In this document: in pieces, positions 50,565 through 60,814 of the stretch
How positions within the stretch are numbered: position 1 is the first letter of the stretch
How the letters are laid out: the number at the start of each line of letters is the position of its first letter
NCBI RefSeq assembly: GCF_031759225.1
Contig: NZ_CP134494.1
Location: forward strand, 4,400,501 to 4,464,500
Source of the DNA: Mesobacillus jeotgali
GTDB lineage: Bacteria > Bacillota > Bacilli > Bacillales > Cytobacillaceae
Length of the DNA stretch: 64,000 nt
Direction of reading: 5' to 3'
The notes under the pieces: generated by a model
What the model saw: only the letters and a program-made list of their open reading frames with translations
Told to the model about the DNA's origin: nothing
Database searches by the model: none
Translations under genes and position numbers: made by a program

Positions 50565-51630
50565 TGTTCGCACTCTCAAGTCTTTGAGACTGGTCTTCCA
50601 TAATTAACGCTTCAATGATCTCATCCATCTTTCCCTGAAGAATCTGGTCAAGCTTCTGGATTGTCAGTCCGATGCGGTGGTCAGTCACTCGGTTTTGCGG
50701 GAAGTTGTACGTACGGATTCGCTCAGAGCGGTCACCAGTACCTACAGCTGACTTACGGACCTGATCATACTCCGCTTGTGCTTCCTGCTGGAACTTGTCA
50801 TAGACGCGGGCACGAAGAACCTTCATCGCCTTGTCTTTGTTTTTATGCTGTGATTTTTCATCCTGACACGATACGACGATTCCAGTTGGGATATGCGTCA
50901 GACGTACAGCTGACATTGTTGTGTTAACAGACTGTCCGCCGGCGCCGCTGGAAGCAAATGCATCAAAGCGGATATCTTTGTCATGCAGCTCGATTTCCAC
51001 CTCTTCTGCTTCTGGAAGACATGCAACAGTAGCGGTTGAAGTATGGATACGGCCGCCAGATTCTGTTTCCGGAACACGCTGGACGCGGTGCGCACCATTT
51101 TCGAACTTCATTTTAGAGTAAGCGCCATTTCCGTTGATCATGAAGATGATCTCTTTAAAACCGCCTACGCCAGTCGTGCTGGCATCGATGACTTCAGTCT
51201 TCCAGCCCTGTGATTCAGCATAACGGCTGTACATCCTGTAAAGGTCACCGGCAAATAAAGCAGCTTCATCGCCACCTGCAGCGCCGCGGATTTCCATGAT
51301 AACGTTCTTGTCATCATTAGGATCTTTAGGGATCAGAAGGACTTTGATGCGAGCTTCAAGCTCCTCGATTCGTGGTTCAAGCTCTGAAATTTCTTCCTTT
51401 ACCATTTCGCGCATCTCTGCATCAAGCTTTTCCTCGAGCATCGCTTTCGCATCTGTCAGCTGTTCTTTTACTTCCTTATATTCACGATAAGCCATGACGG
51501 TTTCCTGGATGTCGGACTGCTCTTTTGAATACTCACGAAGCTTCTTGGAGTCATTGACAACTTCCGGGTCACTCAATAGCTCATTCAATCTTTCATAACG
51601 ATCCTCAACTGATTGAAGACGATCAAACAC
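50557..51630 (-). CDS. prfA: peptide chain release factor 1
   Basis: A 357-residue factor that releases peptides at UAA and UAG. The catalytic GGQ is in [13 protein letters not shown], and the codon-recognition P-x-T-type region lies at about 185-190. The GTG at 51630 is preferred: AGAGGTGA lies seven bases before it and the product starts [15 protein letters not shown] like B. subtilis PrfA (356 aa), whereas the ATG at 51636 abuts the ribosome site. It is the first gene of the prfA-prmC pair. Confidence 0.96.
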   Translation of the reverse strand: MFDRLQSVEDRYERLNELLSDPEVVNDSKKLREYSKEQSDIQETVMAYREYKEVKEQLTDAKAMLEEKLDAEMREMVKEEISELEPRIEELEARIKVLLIPKDPNDDKNVIMEIRGAAGGDEAALFAGDLYRMYSRYAESQGWKTEVIDASTTGVGGFKEIIFMINGNGAYSKMKFENGAHRVQRVPETESGGRIHTSTATVACLPEAEEVEIELHDKDIRFDAFASSGAGGQSVNTTMSAVRLTHIPTGIVVSCQDEKSQHKNKDKAMKVLRARVYDKFQQEAQAEYDQVRKSAVGTGDRSERIRTYNFPQNRVTDHRIGLTIQKLDQILQGKMDEIIEALIMEDQSQRLESANNE

Positions 51631-51810
51631 GGACATTCACCTCTATTTTAATTGCCTTGAAATTGGATTATAAATTTATTCTTGCCTGTGTATTTCCGAA
51701 ACAGGTCTGATAATTCAACATTGCATAACATTCTAATTATAGTATAGCTGACCCCCTCAGTCAAAGCCATTATGACTGGAAAAGCGCAACCTCCGTCATC
51801 TGTAAAATGG

Positions 51811-51839
51811 AAAAAGCATGCCCTTTTATGAGCATGCTG
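51811..51839 (-). terminator. terminator of the spore lipoprotein gene
   Basis: AGCATGC pairs with GCATGCT around a loop of ten, then TTTTTCC on the minus strand. Confidence 0.8.
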
Positions 51840-51854
51840 CTGAAGTAGAAATTT

Positions 51855-52304
51855 CTATTGGATATCAACGTTAATGTCATAGCGCGGCAAAGCTTTCGCC
51901 AGCTTTTGCTGCAATGTCTTTTGGGCTTTTTCACGGTCATTCCTGGTCACGTGGCCTTCAAGCTGGGCAGTTACGTTCATTTCTCCGCCGTTGATCCAGA
52001 TGGAGCCTGGCTCATATCCAGCGTCAGAAATGACATCCTTTGCCTTTTGGACATCCTGGGAAAAACTATGGTGGTTCTCGTTGTCGGTGTTCAATAAGTT
52101 AGGATTCTGGTCGGTCATCGTCATGCCGTCATCCTGATCCCTCGAAAAATTAGGACCATCACCTTCGCGGACACCGTCACCCTCTCTGTTCAGGTCCATG
52201 CCAGCCTGGTCTTGATCCTTGTCATAAACTGATTCGGTATTATCCTGGCCACATCCTGAAACCATAACCACCACAAACACTAGCAACATGAGTAATATTT
52301 TCAA
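51855..52304 (-). CDS. YhcN/YlaJ family sporulation lipoprotein
   Basis: A 149-residue secreted lipoprotein. The signal peptide ends in a lipobox MVSGCG (Cys about residue 17). It is followed by a polar, Asp/Asn-rich region and the conserved C-terminal domain with VQKAKDVISDAGYEPGSIWINGG-like sequence, which places it in the YhcN/YlaJ family of spore-membrane proteins. The start is TTG 52304: GGGAGGTG lies seven bases before it, and the ORF upstream lacks a signal. It lies between tdk and prfA, and its role is probably in the spore membrane. Confidence 0.8.
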   Translation of the reverse strand: MKILLMLLVFVVVMVSGCGQDNTESVYDKDQDQAGMDLNREGDGVREGDGPNFSRDQDDGMTMTDQNPNLLNTDNENHHSFSQDVQKAKDVISDAGYEPGSIWINGGEMNVTAQLEGHVTRNDREKAQKTLQQKLAKALPRYDINVDIQ

Positions 52305-52410
52305 ATTATGGCACCTCCCGTGGTTATCTTGCCCTGTGGAGGTATTAAGCATGCCCTAAATTTTTGAAAAATGAGCAGCTGGAAAAATTATTCTCTTACT
52401 CAACGACTAT

Positions 52411-52503
52411 AATTGCACGTTAAAGAGTATTAATTGCACGAAAAAAACCATTAATTGCGCGTTCAATTGAGATAATTGCACCGCAAAGTGACGTAATTGC
52501 ACT
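52411..52503. repeat. 21-bp-period word array, word TAATTGCAC (5 copies)
   Basis: AATTGC begins at 52411, 52432, 52453, 52474 and 52495, every step exactly 21 bp; four copies extend to TAATTGCAC and one reads TTAATTGCGC. It lies 28 bp beyond the tdk terminator. The word is the reverse complement of the word of the array at 37849. Confidence 0.93.
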
Positions 52504-52530
52504 TTCATCCAATATCAGGGAAATAACAAT

Positions 52531-52559
52531 AAAAAAATCCCCCCGCTTCCGGGAGGATC
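52531..52559 (-). terminator. terminator of tdk
   Basis: ATCCTCCC pairs with GGGGGGAT, then TTTTTTTATTG on the minus strand, just past tdk. Confidence 0.9.
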
Positions 52560-52566
52560 AAACATT

Positions 52567-53187
52567 TTATGTTAAGCTTTCAGTCGTTTTCTCGATTTTC
52601 AGCTCGTTCGGTGATTTTGGCACTTCATGATGGTGTCTGCATCGTGGTTCGTATGATTCGGACGCGCCAACAAGAATGATTGGATCATCATATGAGGCTG
52701 GCTTGCCGTTGATCAGACGCTGTGTACGGCTTGATGGCGATCCGCAGACCGCACACACAGCTTGTAGCTTGGTCACATTTTCAGCAACAGCCATCAGCGC
52801 AGGCATCAGCCCGAATGGCTCACCGCGGAAATCCTGGTCAAGGCCGGCAACGATGACGCGGTAGCCGCTGTCAGCAAGATGCTGGACGACCGGAAGAATT
52901 TCATTATCGAAAAATTGCACTTCATCAATGGCAATGACATCGATATCAGGGTTGATATGCTTGAAAATATCAGTAGAGTTGGCAATAGGCTTTGCAGTAA
53001 CTGCAGTTCCGTTGTGTGATACAACCGATTCTTCGCTGTAGCGGTTATCAATCGCAGGCTTGAATACAGCAATCTTTTGCTTGGCGAATTGAGTTCTGCG
53101 CACGCGGCGGATTAGTTCCTCGGATTTCCCCGAAAACATGCTGCCGCAGATCAATTCGATCCAACCGCTTTGTTTCATAACGTACAT
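52567..53187 (-). CDS. tdk: thymidine kinase
   Basis: A 206-residue type II thymidine kinase that salvages thymidine to dTMP. Its P-loop is [14 protein letters not shown] (about 13-26), and the zinc ligands are in CAVCG and the C-terminal RCRHHH segment. The ATG at 53187 has AAGGAGAGG seven to nine bases upstream; a longer in-frame ORF begins at 53229 but has no site. It is followed by its own terminator. Position between rpmE and prfA matches B. subtilis. Confidence 0.96.
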   Translation of the reverse strand: MYVMKQSGWIELICGSMFSGKSEELIRRVRRTQFAKQKIAVFKPAIDNRYSEESVVSHNGTAVTAKPIANSTDIFKHINPDIDVIAIDEVQFFDNEILPVVQHLADSGYRVIVAGLDQDFRGEPFGLMPALMAVAENVTKLQAVCAVCGSPSSRTQRLINGKPASYDDPIILVGASESYEPRCRHHHEVPKSPNELKIEKTTESLT

Positions 53188-53443
53188 GGTCTGCCTCTCC
53201 TTCCTCAGTGGAAAAAATGAATCGCTCATGCGCTGTTGGCGCTGGAGCGGGCTGTTTAAACAAAAAGCTGCTTTCGTAGAATTACGGCTTTTTCATGCCA
53301 TAAAGGTACGAAAAAAGCCTGATTAAAAGTTCGACACTTTTTTCAGCTTTTTCCATTATAACAAAAATCAGTGCTGAATCCAGACACATTAATAAAGTTC
53401 ACAAAAATAAATTTATGTACCCGATTTCTTCAAAAAAGGCAAA

Positions 53444-53481
53444 ATAAAAAACAGGCAAGTCGCAAAGCTTCTTGCCTGTTT
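53444..53481 (-). terminator. terminator of rpmE
   Basis: AACAGGCAAG pairs with CTTGCCTGTT, then TTTTATTTTG on the minus strand. Confidence 0.92.
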
Positions 53482-53499
53482 GGTTTCTTAATAATACTA

Positions 53500-53709
53500 T
53501 TACTGGTTGTTTTTAAGACCGTATTTCTTGTTGAAGCGGTCAACACGTCCGCCAGCTTCAGCAAACTTCTGACGTCCAGTATAGAATGGGTGGCACTCAG
53601 AGCAAGTTTCAACGCGAATCTCGTTCTTTACAGAACCAGTTTCGAATTCGTTACCGCATGCGCAAGTCACCTTAACTGTTTTGTAGTTTGGATGAATTCC
53701 TGATTTCAT
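53500..53709 (-). CDS. rpmE: 50S ribosomal protein L31, zinc-containing form
   Basis: A 69-residue ribosomal protein. Zinc-ligand cysteines are present (CACGNEF and [12 protein letters not shown]), so this is the C+ (zinc) type. Zinc-free paralogues (ytiA type) replace it under zinc limitation in B. subtilis. The ATG at 53709 has AAGGAGATG eight bases upstream; the ATG at 53718 directly abuts the site. Preceded by its own sigma-A promoter and a leader of about 80 bases that can fold (AACGGTATAACCGTT), possibly an L31 autoregulatory leader (inference). Confidence 0.96.
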   Translation of the reverse strand: MKSGIHPNYKTVKVTCACGNEFETGSVKNEIRVETCSECHPFYTGRQKFAEAGGRVDRFNKKYGLKNNQ

Positions 53710-53796
53710 TCTTTTCATCTCCTTCCGCCCTGAATCATATCCGAAACAGAGTTATAATCAACGGTTATACCGTTATTGGAAAAACACACTGCAATC

Positions 53797-53825
53797 ATTA
53801 TAACAAGTTCAACTATATATTTCAA
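53797..53825 (-). promoter_or_regulatory. sigma-A promoter of rpmE
   Basis: TTGAAA (53820-53825), a 17-bp spacer, then TATAAT (53797-53802) on the minus strand. The leader to the start codon is about 80 bases. Confidence 0.75.
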
Positions 53826-53852
53826 GTCAGTTTTTACATCCAGAATCTGGAA

Positions 53853-55124
53853 CTAAGAACGTTTGTTATTGCCTTTCATTTCTTCGCCAAGGACAGCGAA
53901 GAAATCTTCGTTCGACTTGGACAATCTTAGCTTGCGCAGGAACTTTTCCGCGAAATCCGGTGAATCCGACATTGATTTGCGGATAGCCCAAAGCTTGTCC
54001 AGATGATCCTTTGGAATAAGAAGCTCTTCTTTACGCGTTCCAGATCTGCGGATATCGATTGCCGGGAAGATCCTTCTTTCAGCAAGTGAACGATCAAGGT
54101 GAAGCTCCATGTTACCTGTTCCCTTGAATTCCTCATAGATCACATCATCCATGCGTGATCCTGTATCAACAAGCGCAGTCGCAAGTATTGTCAAGCTGCC
54201 TCCTTCCTCGATATTACGGGCAGCACCGAAAAAGCGCTTCGGACGATGGAATGCCGCAGGATCGATACCGCCGGACAAAGTACGTCCGCTTGGCGGGATG
54301 ACAAGGTTATAGGCACGGGCAAGACGAGTGATGCTATCCATCAGGATGATTACGTCACGCTTGTGTTCAACAAGGCGCATCGCACGCTCAAGCACAAGTT
54401 CAGCCACCTTGATGTGATTTTCAGGCACTTCGTCAAAAGTGGAGCTGACCACATCTCCGGCAACGGAACGTTCGATATCGGTTACCTCTTCCGGACGCTC
54501 ATCGATCAATAGCACAATCAGTTCTGCTTCAGGATGGTTGGTCGTAATGCTGTTTGCAATTTCTTTGATCAGCATCGTTTTACCAGCCTTTGGCGGAGCA
54601 ACGATCAAGCCGCGCTGTCCAAAACCGACTGGAGCGAGGACATCCATGATCCTTGTCGAAACTTTGTTATGCGTCGTTTCCAGTTTCATCTGGCGATCCG
54701 GATACAGCGGCGTCAATCCCGGGAAGTGGACCCTTTCCTTCGCCGATTCAGGGTCATCACCATTGACAGCCTCTACCTGAAGCAAGCCGAAATAACGTTC
54801 ATTCTCTTTAGGAGGACGGACTTTCCCCGATACCTTATCCCCGTTCCTTAAATCAAAACGGCGAATCTGCGAAGCCGAAATATAGATATCCTCAGAGCTT
54901 GGCGAGTAGTTGATCGGGCGCAGGAAACCAAAGCCTTCAGACTGGATGATTTCCAGGACACCTTCCATGAAAAAGTAACCCTGTTGTTCTGCACGCGCTT
55001 TTAAAATAGCAAAAATAAGTTCTTTTTTCGTTAATTTGCTGTAGTAAGAGACTTTATATTCTTTTGCGAGTTCATAAAGCTCTTTCAATTTCATATTTTC
55101 TAAGCTTGAAATATTTACTTCCAT
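53853..55124 (-). CDS. rho: transcription termination factor Rho
   Basis: A 423-residue hexameric RNA helicase. It has an N-terminal Rho_N domain (1-50), the cold-shock-like RNA-binding domain (about 52-120, with GFGFLRP) and the ATPase domain. The P-loop is [14 protein letters not shown], and the Walker B segment is [17 protein letters not shown]. No long low-complexity insertion is present. The ATG at 55124 has a GGTGAC site. It lies between glpX and rpmE, as in B. subtilis. Rho can act at transcripts that lack intrinsic terminators here. Confidence 0.96.
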   Translation of the reverse strand: MEVNISSLENMKLKELYELAKEYKVSYYSKLTKKELIFAILKARAEQQGYFFMEGVLEIIQSEGFGFLRPINYSPSSEDIYISASQIRRFDLRNGDKVSGKVRPPKENERYFGLLQVEAVNGDDPESAKERVHFPGLTPLYPDRQMKLETTHNKVSTRIMDVLAPVGFGQRGLIVAPPKAGKTMLIKEIANSITTNHPEAELIVLLIDERPEEVTDIERSVAGDVVSSTFDEVPENHIKVAELVLERAMRLVEHKRDVIILMDSITRLARAYNLVIPPSGRTLSGGIDPAAFHRPKRFFGAARNIEEGGSLTILATALVDTGSRMDDVIYEEFKGTGNMELHLDRSLAERRIFPAIDIRRSGTRKEELLIPKDHLDKLWAIRKSMSDSPDFAEKFLRKLRLSKSNEDFFAVLGEEMKGNNKRS

Positions 55125-55324
55125 TATGTCACCACGCCTTAAAATATTTCGATTTCCCCCATAAAAAATGTATTAAGAATATCAGCGTATGGATGGAAAA
55201 AGAAGAAATGAGTTCCTTTGAAGGTTGTAAGAAGGAATTAATGAAGGTATACAACTGGTTTGTTTTTCTAGTATCAAAACAATTTTCATTTTACCCTTAA
55301 ACAGGAAAAATAATCAATCTTTTT

Positions 55325-55372
55325 ATTTATCAGCTCCCTTTACCTACATAATGCGGCAAAGGGAGCTGATTT
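55325..55372 (-). terminator. terminator of glpX, bidirectional
   Basis: A perfect 13-bp stem (55329-55341 with 55358-55370) behind glpX, followed by AAATAAAAAG on the minus strand. The U-run is broken but the stem is strong. Confidence 0.7.
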
Positions 55373-55403
55373 GTAAGGGTTTTCGGTTCATTATAAAAAA
55401 ATA

Positions 55404-56366
55404 TTATTTCATGACTAGATGCGGCTTTTTCTTCAGGCTGTGCTGTCCTTCGATGAAGCGGACTGTTCCTGATTTTGCACGCATGACCACTGAGTGGGTT
55501 GAGCCGTAAGAGCCTTTGAACTGAACTCCTTTTAGCAGCTCGCCGTCTGTTACGCCTGTTGCTGCGAATATGGCATCTTCACCGCGGACGAAATCTTCCA
55601 TAAGGAGGACTTTATTGACATCAATGCCCATTTTTTTGCAGCGCTCAAGTTCTGCATCATTTTGCGGAAGCAGTTTACCCTGGATTTCACCGCCTAGGCT
55701 TTTCAACGCTACTGCAGCGATGACACCCTCAGGTGCTCCGCCTGAACCAAACAGGATATCCACGCCCGTAAAATCAAATGCCGTGTTTATGGCGCCTGCT
55801 ACATCGCCGTCATTGATCAATTTAATCCTCGCTCCGGCATCGCGAAGCTGGGCAATGATATGTTCATGGCGAGGGCGGTTCAAAACCGTCGCTACAACAT
55901 CTTCAATATCCTTGTTCTTCGCTTTCGCCACTGCCTTCAGGTTATCAAGAACAGAAGCATTGATATCGACCATTCCTACCGCTTCAGGACCTACCGCCAG
56001 TTTATCCATGTACATGTCAGGTGCATGAAGCAGGTTGCCGTTATCTGCTACCGCGAGGACAGCAAGGGCATTCCAGCCGCCGGACGCTACGATATTCGTT
56101 CCTTCCAAAGGATCGACTGCGACATCCAGACGCGGGCCATAGCCTGTCCCAAGCTTTTCACCGATATACAGCATCGGCGCTTCGTCCATTTCACCTTCAC
56201 CGATCACGACCGTGCCTTTCATCGGGATGGTGTCAAACACATCTCTCATCGCTGACGTTGCAGCATCATCAGCCTCGTCTTTTTTACCTCGTCCCATCCA
56301 GCGTGCTGAAGCAAGCGCAGCCGCCTCTGTCACGCGGACAAGCTCCATCGTTAAGCTACGTTCCAT
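55404..56366 (-). CDS. glpX: fructose-1,6-bisphosphatase, class II
   Basis: A 320-residue GlpX-type phosphatase that dephosphorylates fructose-1,6-bisphosphate in gluconeogenesis. Metal-binding segments are [18 protein letters not shown] and [12 protein letters not shown], and the [12 protein letters not shown] loop is present. The Li+-sensitive phosphatase fold is expected. ATG 56366 has GGGGATGATC upstream. It sits between murA2 and rho as in B. subtilis (ywjI). Together with fbaA and tal nearby it forms a sugar-phosphate group. Confidence 0.95.
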   Translation of the reverse strand: MERSLTMELVRVTEAAALASARWMGRGKKDEADDAATSAMRDVFDTIPMKGTVVIGEGEMDEAPMLYIGEKLGTGYGPRLDVAVDPLEGTNIVASGGWNALAVLAVADNGNLLHAPDMYMDKLAVGPEAVGMVDINASVLDNLKAVAKAKNKDIEDVVATVLNRPRHEHIIAQLRDAGARIKLINDGDVAGAINTAFDFTGVDILFGSGGAPEGVIAAVALKSLGGEIQGKLLPQNDAELERCKKMGIDVNKVLLMEDFVRGEDAIFAATGVTDGELLKGVQFKGSYGSTHSVVMRAKSGTVRFIEGQHSLKKKPHLVMK

Positions 56367-56618
56367 ATGATCATCCCCTAATCATGAAAGGCGCTAATGC
56401 CCACCCAAAAGGTATACCTCTCAATCTCTTCGTATTCAGCCCTGGCATAATCAGCATTCTCCTCGTTGGCTGATCATGCTATGAAACTGCTTAGGAAGCG
56501 AAATTTTGATGCAGCCGCAGTTGGCGGTCCGAAAATCAAATAGGTTATACTACTTTACGTTTTAGATAAGCATTAGCACCACTATTTGTATGGTACAACT
56601 TCTATTGTACTATACTTT

Positions 56619-57905
56619 TTATGATTTTTTTACTTCTTCTTGCTCTTCAGATGTCATATCTTCACGCCAAATTGTGGCACCAAGCCCATTGAGCTTTTCA
56701 ACAATGTGGCTGTAGCCGCGATCGATATGGTCGACACCGGTGATTTCGGTGACGCCCTCTGCCATAAGTCCGGCAATGACAAGCGCTGCTCCGGCCCGGA
56801 GGTCACTCGCCTTCACCTTAGCTCCCTGCAGCTTGACAGGACCGCTGATGATCGCCGATCTGCCTTCGACTTTGATATTGGCATTCATTCTTCTTAGTTC
56901 GTCGATATGTTTGAAACGTGCCCCGTAAATCGTATCTGTCACGACACTGGAGCCTTCCGCTCTGGTTAAAAGCGCTGTGAATGGCTGCTGCAGATCTGTC
57001 GGGAAGCCAGGGTAAACCAGAGTTTTGATATCGACTGCTTTATACTGATCAGATGGCGCAATATAAATTTGCTCATCACTAGCTTCAATTTTAGCGCCCA
57101 TTTCCTTCAGCTTGGCCACAAGTGACTCAATATGCTGAGGAATGACATTATCGATTGTCACACCATCGCCAATGGCAGCGCCGAGGATCAGGTATGTGCC
57201 AGCCTCGATGCGATCAGGAATGATCGTATGGCGGCAGCCGTGAAGCTCGTCTACGCCATCAATCCGGATGACATCCGTTCCTGCGCCTTTGATTTTCGCT
57301 CCCATATTGGTAAGCAAAGTCGCTACATCAATGATTTCCGGCTCTTTTGCCGCATTTTCAATGATGGTACGCCCTTTTGCCCTAACAGCAGCAAGCATGA
57401 TGTTGATAGTCGCCCCTACGCTGACAACGTCAAGATAAATCCTCGCACCGCGAAGCTCCTCGGCACGAAGGTAAATTGCGCCCTGTTCGTTCGTCACGCT
57501 TGCACCAAGCGCTTCGAATCCTTTTATATGCTGGTCAATCGGCCTTGGACCCAAATGGCAGCCGCCCGGCAGTCCGATGACAGCCTTTTTGAAACGGCCC
57601 AGCATCGCACCCATTAAATAGTATGAAGCTCGCAGCTTTTTCACTTTTCCATTCGGCAAAGGCATGGAAATCATGGAAGACGGATCTACCGTCATTTCAT
57701 TGTTCGAGAATTCAACAGAACCGCCGATCTCCTCCATTAAGTCCTTGAGCATATGAACGTCGGATATATCCGGCAAACCTTCAATGGTCACAGGCGATTC
57801 TGCTAGAATCGTTGCTGGGATCAAGGCCACTGCGCTGTTTTTCGCGCCGCTGACCCGTACAGTCCCTTTTAAAGGATAGCCGCCTGCAATCTTAAGCTTT
57901 TCCAT
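56619..57905 (-). CDS. murAB: UDP-N-acetylglucosamine 1-carboxyvinyltransferase, second paralogue
   Basis: A 428-residue MurA paralogue (MurZ/MurAB type). The catalytic cysteine is Cys116 in [14 protein letters not shown]. The start ATG 57905 ([20 protein letters not shown]) has AGAAGGGAG upstream, better than 57956. Its place between tal and glpX is that of B. subtilis murAB. It differs from the murA at 11212-12519 in the loop (CHLGPRP against CAIGSRP). In B. subtilis this paralogue is dispensable; its levels can adjust wall precursor supply. Confidence 0.95.
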   Translation of the reverse strand: MEKLKIAGGYPLKGTVRVSGAKNSAVALIPATILAESPVTIEGLPDISDVHMLKDLMEEIGGSVEFSNNEMTVDPSSMISMPLPNGKVKKLRASYYLMGAMLGRFKKAVIGLPGGCHLGPRPIDQHIKGFEALGASVTNEQGAIYLRAEELRGARIYLDVVSVGATINIMLAAVRAKGRTIIENAAKEPEIIDVATLLTNMGAKIKGAGTDVIRIDGVDELHGCRHTIIPDRIEAGTYLILGAAIGDGVTIDNVIPQHIESLVAKLKEMGAKIEASDEQIYIAPSDQYKAVDIKTLVYPGFPTDLQQPFTALLTRAEGSSVVTDTIYGARFKHIDELRRMNANIKVEGRSAIISGPVKLQGAKVKASDLRAGAALVIAGLMAEGVTEITGVDHIDRGYSHIVEKLNGLGATIWREDMTSEEQEEVKKS

Positions 57906-58140
57906 TTTTGACTCCCTTCTAAGCCGTGATGTATTAAGGTCAAGCTGGAGAAGCAAACTTTTTACAGCTAAGACCGATATAGGCTCTACTAAGATTTGTT
58001 TACCGAAATCAACAAGGTATATTTTTCCATTAAAAACACGCAGATTCCGGGAGTTTTCTATTTCTTTAGTTTACACGATATTCCCAAATTCATGTAATAA
58101 AATGCAAAAAAGTTTAAATTGGGTAAAACTTCCTAACAGG
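57906..58140. other. front part of the 534-bp tal-murAB gap
   Basis: AT-rich leader region of murAB. The TTTACACGATATTCCC region near 58070 hints at sequence for a promoter but I see no convincing pair. No ORF with a ribosome site. Confidence 0.35.
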
Positions 58141-58170
58141 AGGTGGTTTCAGTCGGCCGAAACCACCTCT
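58141..58170. terminator. strong hairpin in the tal-murAB gap
   Basis: A perfect 10-bp stem, GAGGTGGTTT with AAACCACCTC, loop CAGTCGGCCG. It has no U-run on either strand (TGTGTATAAA on plus, CTGTTAGGAA on minus), so it may be a Rho-linked or stabilising structure instead of a plain terminator for tal. Confidence 0.5.
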
Positions 58171-58234
58171 GTGTATAAATCTTTTAATTTTCACTATCCG
58201 CTGAGCGGCTGAGATCTTAAACCCCTCATTTTAA

Positions 58235-58405
58235 AAAGTGACTCTCCGAAATCTGTCGTTGATTTCCGTTCCAGGCGCTTCGCTTTCCGCGGGGCGTGAG
58301 GTGAGCCTCCTCAGCGCTAAAGCGCTTGCGGGGTCTCACCTGTCCCGCTGATCCCGCAGGAGTCTGCGCGCCTTCCACTTCAATCAACTAGACTTGGAAA
58401 CACTA
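58235..58405. mobile_element. second copy of the GTTGATT...AATCAAC palindromic element
   Basis: The core 58258-58388 shares GATTTCCGTTCCAGGCGC, GCTTTCCGCGGG, GGGGTCTC and GCAGGAGTCTGCGCGCC with the element at 33274-33457, in the same orientation. It is a long imperfect palindrome. Ends are less clear than at 33.3 kb: AGTG...CACT with partial inverted similarity and no obvious target duplication, so it is probably older. No gene. Confidence 0.7.
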
Positions 58406-58439
58406 TTTTGCTTTTCCCATTCTTTTAAAAAATAGAATT

Positions 58440-59087
58440 TTACTGTCCGCGTGATTCCCAGTCTTTTAGGAAGGCTTCGATGCCTTTGTCTGTTAGTGGG
58501 TGGCTGAACATTTGCTGGATGACTTTGTATGGTACGGTTGCGATGTGTGCTCCTCTTAGTGCTGCGTCTGTTACGTGTTGTGGGTGTCTGATGGACGCGG
58601 CGATGATTTCTGTGTCGATTCCATGGATGGTGAAGATTTCGGCAATCGTTGAAATCAGGTCGAGTCCGTTATGGCCGATGTCATCAAGGCGGCCAAGGAA
58701 TGGTGAAACGTATGTAGCTCCCGCTCTTGCTGCTAGCAATGCCTGGTTTGCACTGAAGACCAATGTTACATTCGTCTTGATTCCCTCTTTTGAGAATACG
58801 GAAACGGCTTTCAAACCTTCTGGGGTCATCGGAACTTTGATTGTGATGTTTGGAGCGATTGCTGCAAGCTCTTTCCCTTCTCTGATCATGCCTTCAGCAT
58901 CCAGTGCGATAACTTCTGCACTGACTGAACCAGGGACTAACTCTGTGATTTCCTTCAGACGGTCTTCAAATTTTACATTCTTTTCTTTTGCCACGAGTGA
59001 CGGGTTTGTCGTAACCCCTGATAAAATTCCCAGTGTATAGGCCTCGCGGATTTCTTCCATATTCGCAGTATCGATAAAAAACTTCAT
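58440..59087 (-). CDS. tal: transaldolase (fructose-6-phosphate aldolase/TalC type)
   Basis: A 215-residue small transaldolase of the pentose-phosphate pathway (B. subtilis ywjH). It begins [16 protein letters not shown]. The Schiff-base lysine is Lys84 in [12 protein letters not shown], and [20 protein letters not shown] follows. Proteins of this short type include both transaldolases and fructose-6-P aldolases; in bacilli transaldolase activity is expected. Position between fbaA and murAB matches B. subtilis. Confidence 0.93.
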   Translation of the reverse strand: MKFFIDTANMEEIREAYTLGILSGVTTNPSLVAKEKNVKFEDRLKEITELVPGSVSAEVIALDAEGMIREGKELAAIAPNITIKVPMTPEGLKAVSVFSKEGIKTNVTLVFSANQALLAARAGATYVSPFLGRLDDIGHNGLDLISTIAEIFTIHGIDTEIIAASIRHPQHVTDAALRGAHIATVPYKVIQQMFSHPLTDKGIEAFLKDWESRGQ

Positions 59088-59133
59088 TTGTAAACGCCTC
59101 CAGTCGACATAATTTTCAAACTTATATAAATGG

Positions 59134-59163
59134 ACAAAAACCGCCTTATTGTAAGGCGGTTTA
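59134..59163 (-). terminator. terminator of fbaA
   Basis: AAACCGCCTTACAATAAGGCGGTTTTT: a 10-bp near-perfect stem with a short U-run on the minus strand, about 23 bp behind fbaA. Confidence 0.85.
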
Positions 59164-59186
59164 ATTATAACAAATTTTTATTGCTA

Positions 59187-60044
59187 TTACGCTTTATTAG
59201 AAGAACCGAATTCACGCATTTTGCCGATTACAGTTTCTTTGATTGCGTCGCGAGCTGGTCCAAGGTATTTACGTGGATCGTACTCGTTAGGCTTTTCAGC
59301 CAATACCTGACGAACAACTTTAGCTGAAGCAATTTGGTTTTCAGTATTTACGTTGACTTTAGCTGTTCCGAAAGAGATAGCTTTCTGGATATCTTTTGTA
59401 GGGATACCAGTTCCGCCGTGCAATACCAATGGTACTCCTGCAGTCTTGTTGATCTCTTCCATTTCTTTGAAGCCAAGGTTCGGTTCACCTTTGTAAGGTC
59501 CGTGAACAGATCCAAGTGCTGGAGCCAGGCAGTCGATGCCAGTGCGTTGAACTAGTTCTTCACACTCTTTTGGATCAGCATAGATAACGCCATCTGCAAC
59601 GACATCATCTTCCTGTCCGCCGACTACTCCCAATTCAGCTTCTACAGAAACACCTTTTGAATGAGCGTATTCTACCACTTTTGAAGTGATTTCAACGTTC
59701 TCTTCGAAAGGACCGTGTGAAGCATCGATCATAACAGATGTGAAACCTGCGTCGATTGCTTCTTTACACTTATCGAAGCTTGAACCATGGTCAAGGTGAA
59801 TTGCAACAGGAACTGTAGTTTTATAGTCCTCCATCAAACCTTCTACCATTTTGACAACTGTCTTGAAGCCGCCCATGTAGCGTGCAGCACCTTCAGAAAC
59901 ACCAAGGATTACTGGTGACTTCTCAGCTTCTGCAGCTTGAAGGATCGCTTGAGTGAACTCAAGGTTATTTAAGTTAAACTGCCCAACAGCGTAGCCTTCT
60001 GCATTCGCTTTTTTAAGCATTTCTGTCATTGAAACTAAAGGCAT
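59187..60044 (-). CDS. fbaA: fructose-1,6-bisphosphate aldolase, class II
   Basis: A 285-residue zinc aldolase of glycolysis/gluconeogenesis. The zinc and catalytic segments are [13 protein letters not shown] and [16 protein letters not shown], with NVNTENQ. ATG 60044 ([20 protein letters not shown]) has AAGGAGG upstream; a longer in-frame ORF to 60077 is unsupported. It is monocistronic with its own terminator and followed by tal. Confidence 0.96.
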   Translation of the reverse strand: MPLVSMTEMLKKANAEGYAVGQFNLNNLEFTQAILQAAEAEKSPVILGVSEGAARYMGGFKTVVKMVEGLMEDYKTTVPVAIHLDHGSSFDKCKEAIDAGFTSVMIDASHGPFEENVEITSKVVEYAHSKGVSVEAELGVVGGQEDDVVADGVIYADPKECEELVQRTGIDCLAPALGSVHGPYKGEPNLGFKEMEEINKTAGVPLVLHGGTGIPTKDIQKAISFGTAKVNVNTENQIASAKVVRQVLAEKPNEYDPRKYLGPARDAIKETVIGKMREFGSSNKA

Positions 60045-60306
60045 ATCATTTCCTCCTTCGTTATGATCAATCGTCATTTGACTATGCTACCCTTTAAAAG
60101 GATTTCCTTCTCTGCTTTTGTTTATGTACCCGAGATGGCATTCATCAAAACGATTGATCCTGTGGAATTCATAAGTATCATACCAAAAGAAAATCAGAAA
60201 TGCCATTGTTCTAGCCTTGTTTTTGCAAGTGTCATAAAAATGCTATAAAGCAAGCGCTACCAATAGTTTTACTAGTCTGGAAACTCTGTTTTTTTCTGCC
60301 TTTTAA
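60045..60306. other. fbaA leader region
   Basis: The spo0F-fbaA gap is 319 bp. I note TATGAT near 60178-60186 (minus strand) as a possible -10 for fbaA with a poor -35, and a weak cre-like TGGTAGCGCTTGCT around 60249-60262. Neither is firm. The spo0F terminator ends the gap. Confidence 0.35.
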
Positions 60307-60342
60307 AAAGAAAAGCCCCCAAATATAATCTAGAGGGCCTTT
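60307..60342 (-). terminator. terminator of spo0F
   Basis: AGGCCCTC pairs with GGGGGCTT (one G-U), then TTCTTTTTAAA on the minus strand. Confidence 0.75.
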
Positions 60343-60363
60343 CTATGTAATCAATATTAAAAC

Positions 60364-60732
60364 TTAAGATACGGTTTGTGAGTATTTCTTTACTGCTGCC
60401 CGGATGTCGTCGATATCGAATGGTTTTGCGAAGTGGGTCAGCGCCCCTAAATCCATTGCTTCCTGGATCATATCGAGCTCGCCGTAAGCGGTCATGATGA
60501 TGACGCGGATGTCCGGATCGATTACCTTCATTCTTTTTAGAATTTCAATTCCATCCATTCCAGGAATCTTCATGTCCAAAAGAACGAGATCAGGTGGATG
60601 CTTTTTTACGATATCCAGGGCCTGGACGCCATTTGCAGCCTGATATGTTTGATAACCTTCTTTTTGCAGCACTTCATTAAGTAGAATTCTGATGCCAAAC
60701 TGGTCGTCTACAATAAGTATTTTTTCTTTCAT
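60364..60732 (-). CDS. spo0F: sporulation phosphorelay response regulator Spo0F
   Basis: A 122-residue single-domain response regulator, which takes phosphate from sporulation kinases and passes it to Spo0B and then Spo0A. The acidic pocket is VDDQ (Asp9-Asp10), the phosphorylated residue is Asp53 in [13 protein letters not shown], and the switch Thr81 and Lys103 (FAKPF) are in place. There is no output domain. ATG 60732 has GAGGCGGC upstream; the ORF extends to 60807 without support. A sigma-H promoter with a Spo0A box lies before it. Confidence 0.97.
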   Translation of the reverse strand: MKEKILIVDDQFGIRILLNEVLQKEGYQTYQAANGVQALDIVKKHPPDLVLLDMKIPGMDGIEILKRMKVIDPDIRVIIMTAYGELDMIQEAMDLGALTHFAKPFDIDDIRAAVKKYSQTVS

Positions 60733-60814
60733 GCCGCCTCTTCCCCCTAATAAATGTAGTATGTTGTTAAATGTATTTGTCCAGGAAACATTTCGTCTTA
60801 TCCCCATTTACACA

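Noticed and set aside
37849-52503. The periodic arrays as plasmid-type replication iterons
   Set aside because: Pitch is similar to iterons, but words differ between loci and no Rep gene or origin features are present.
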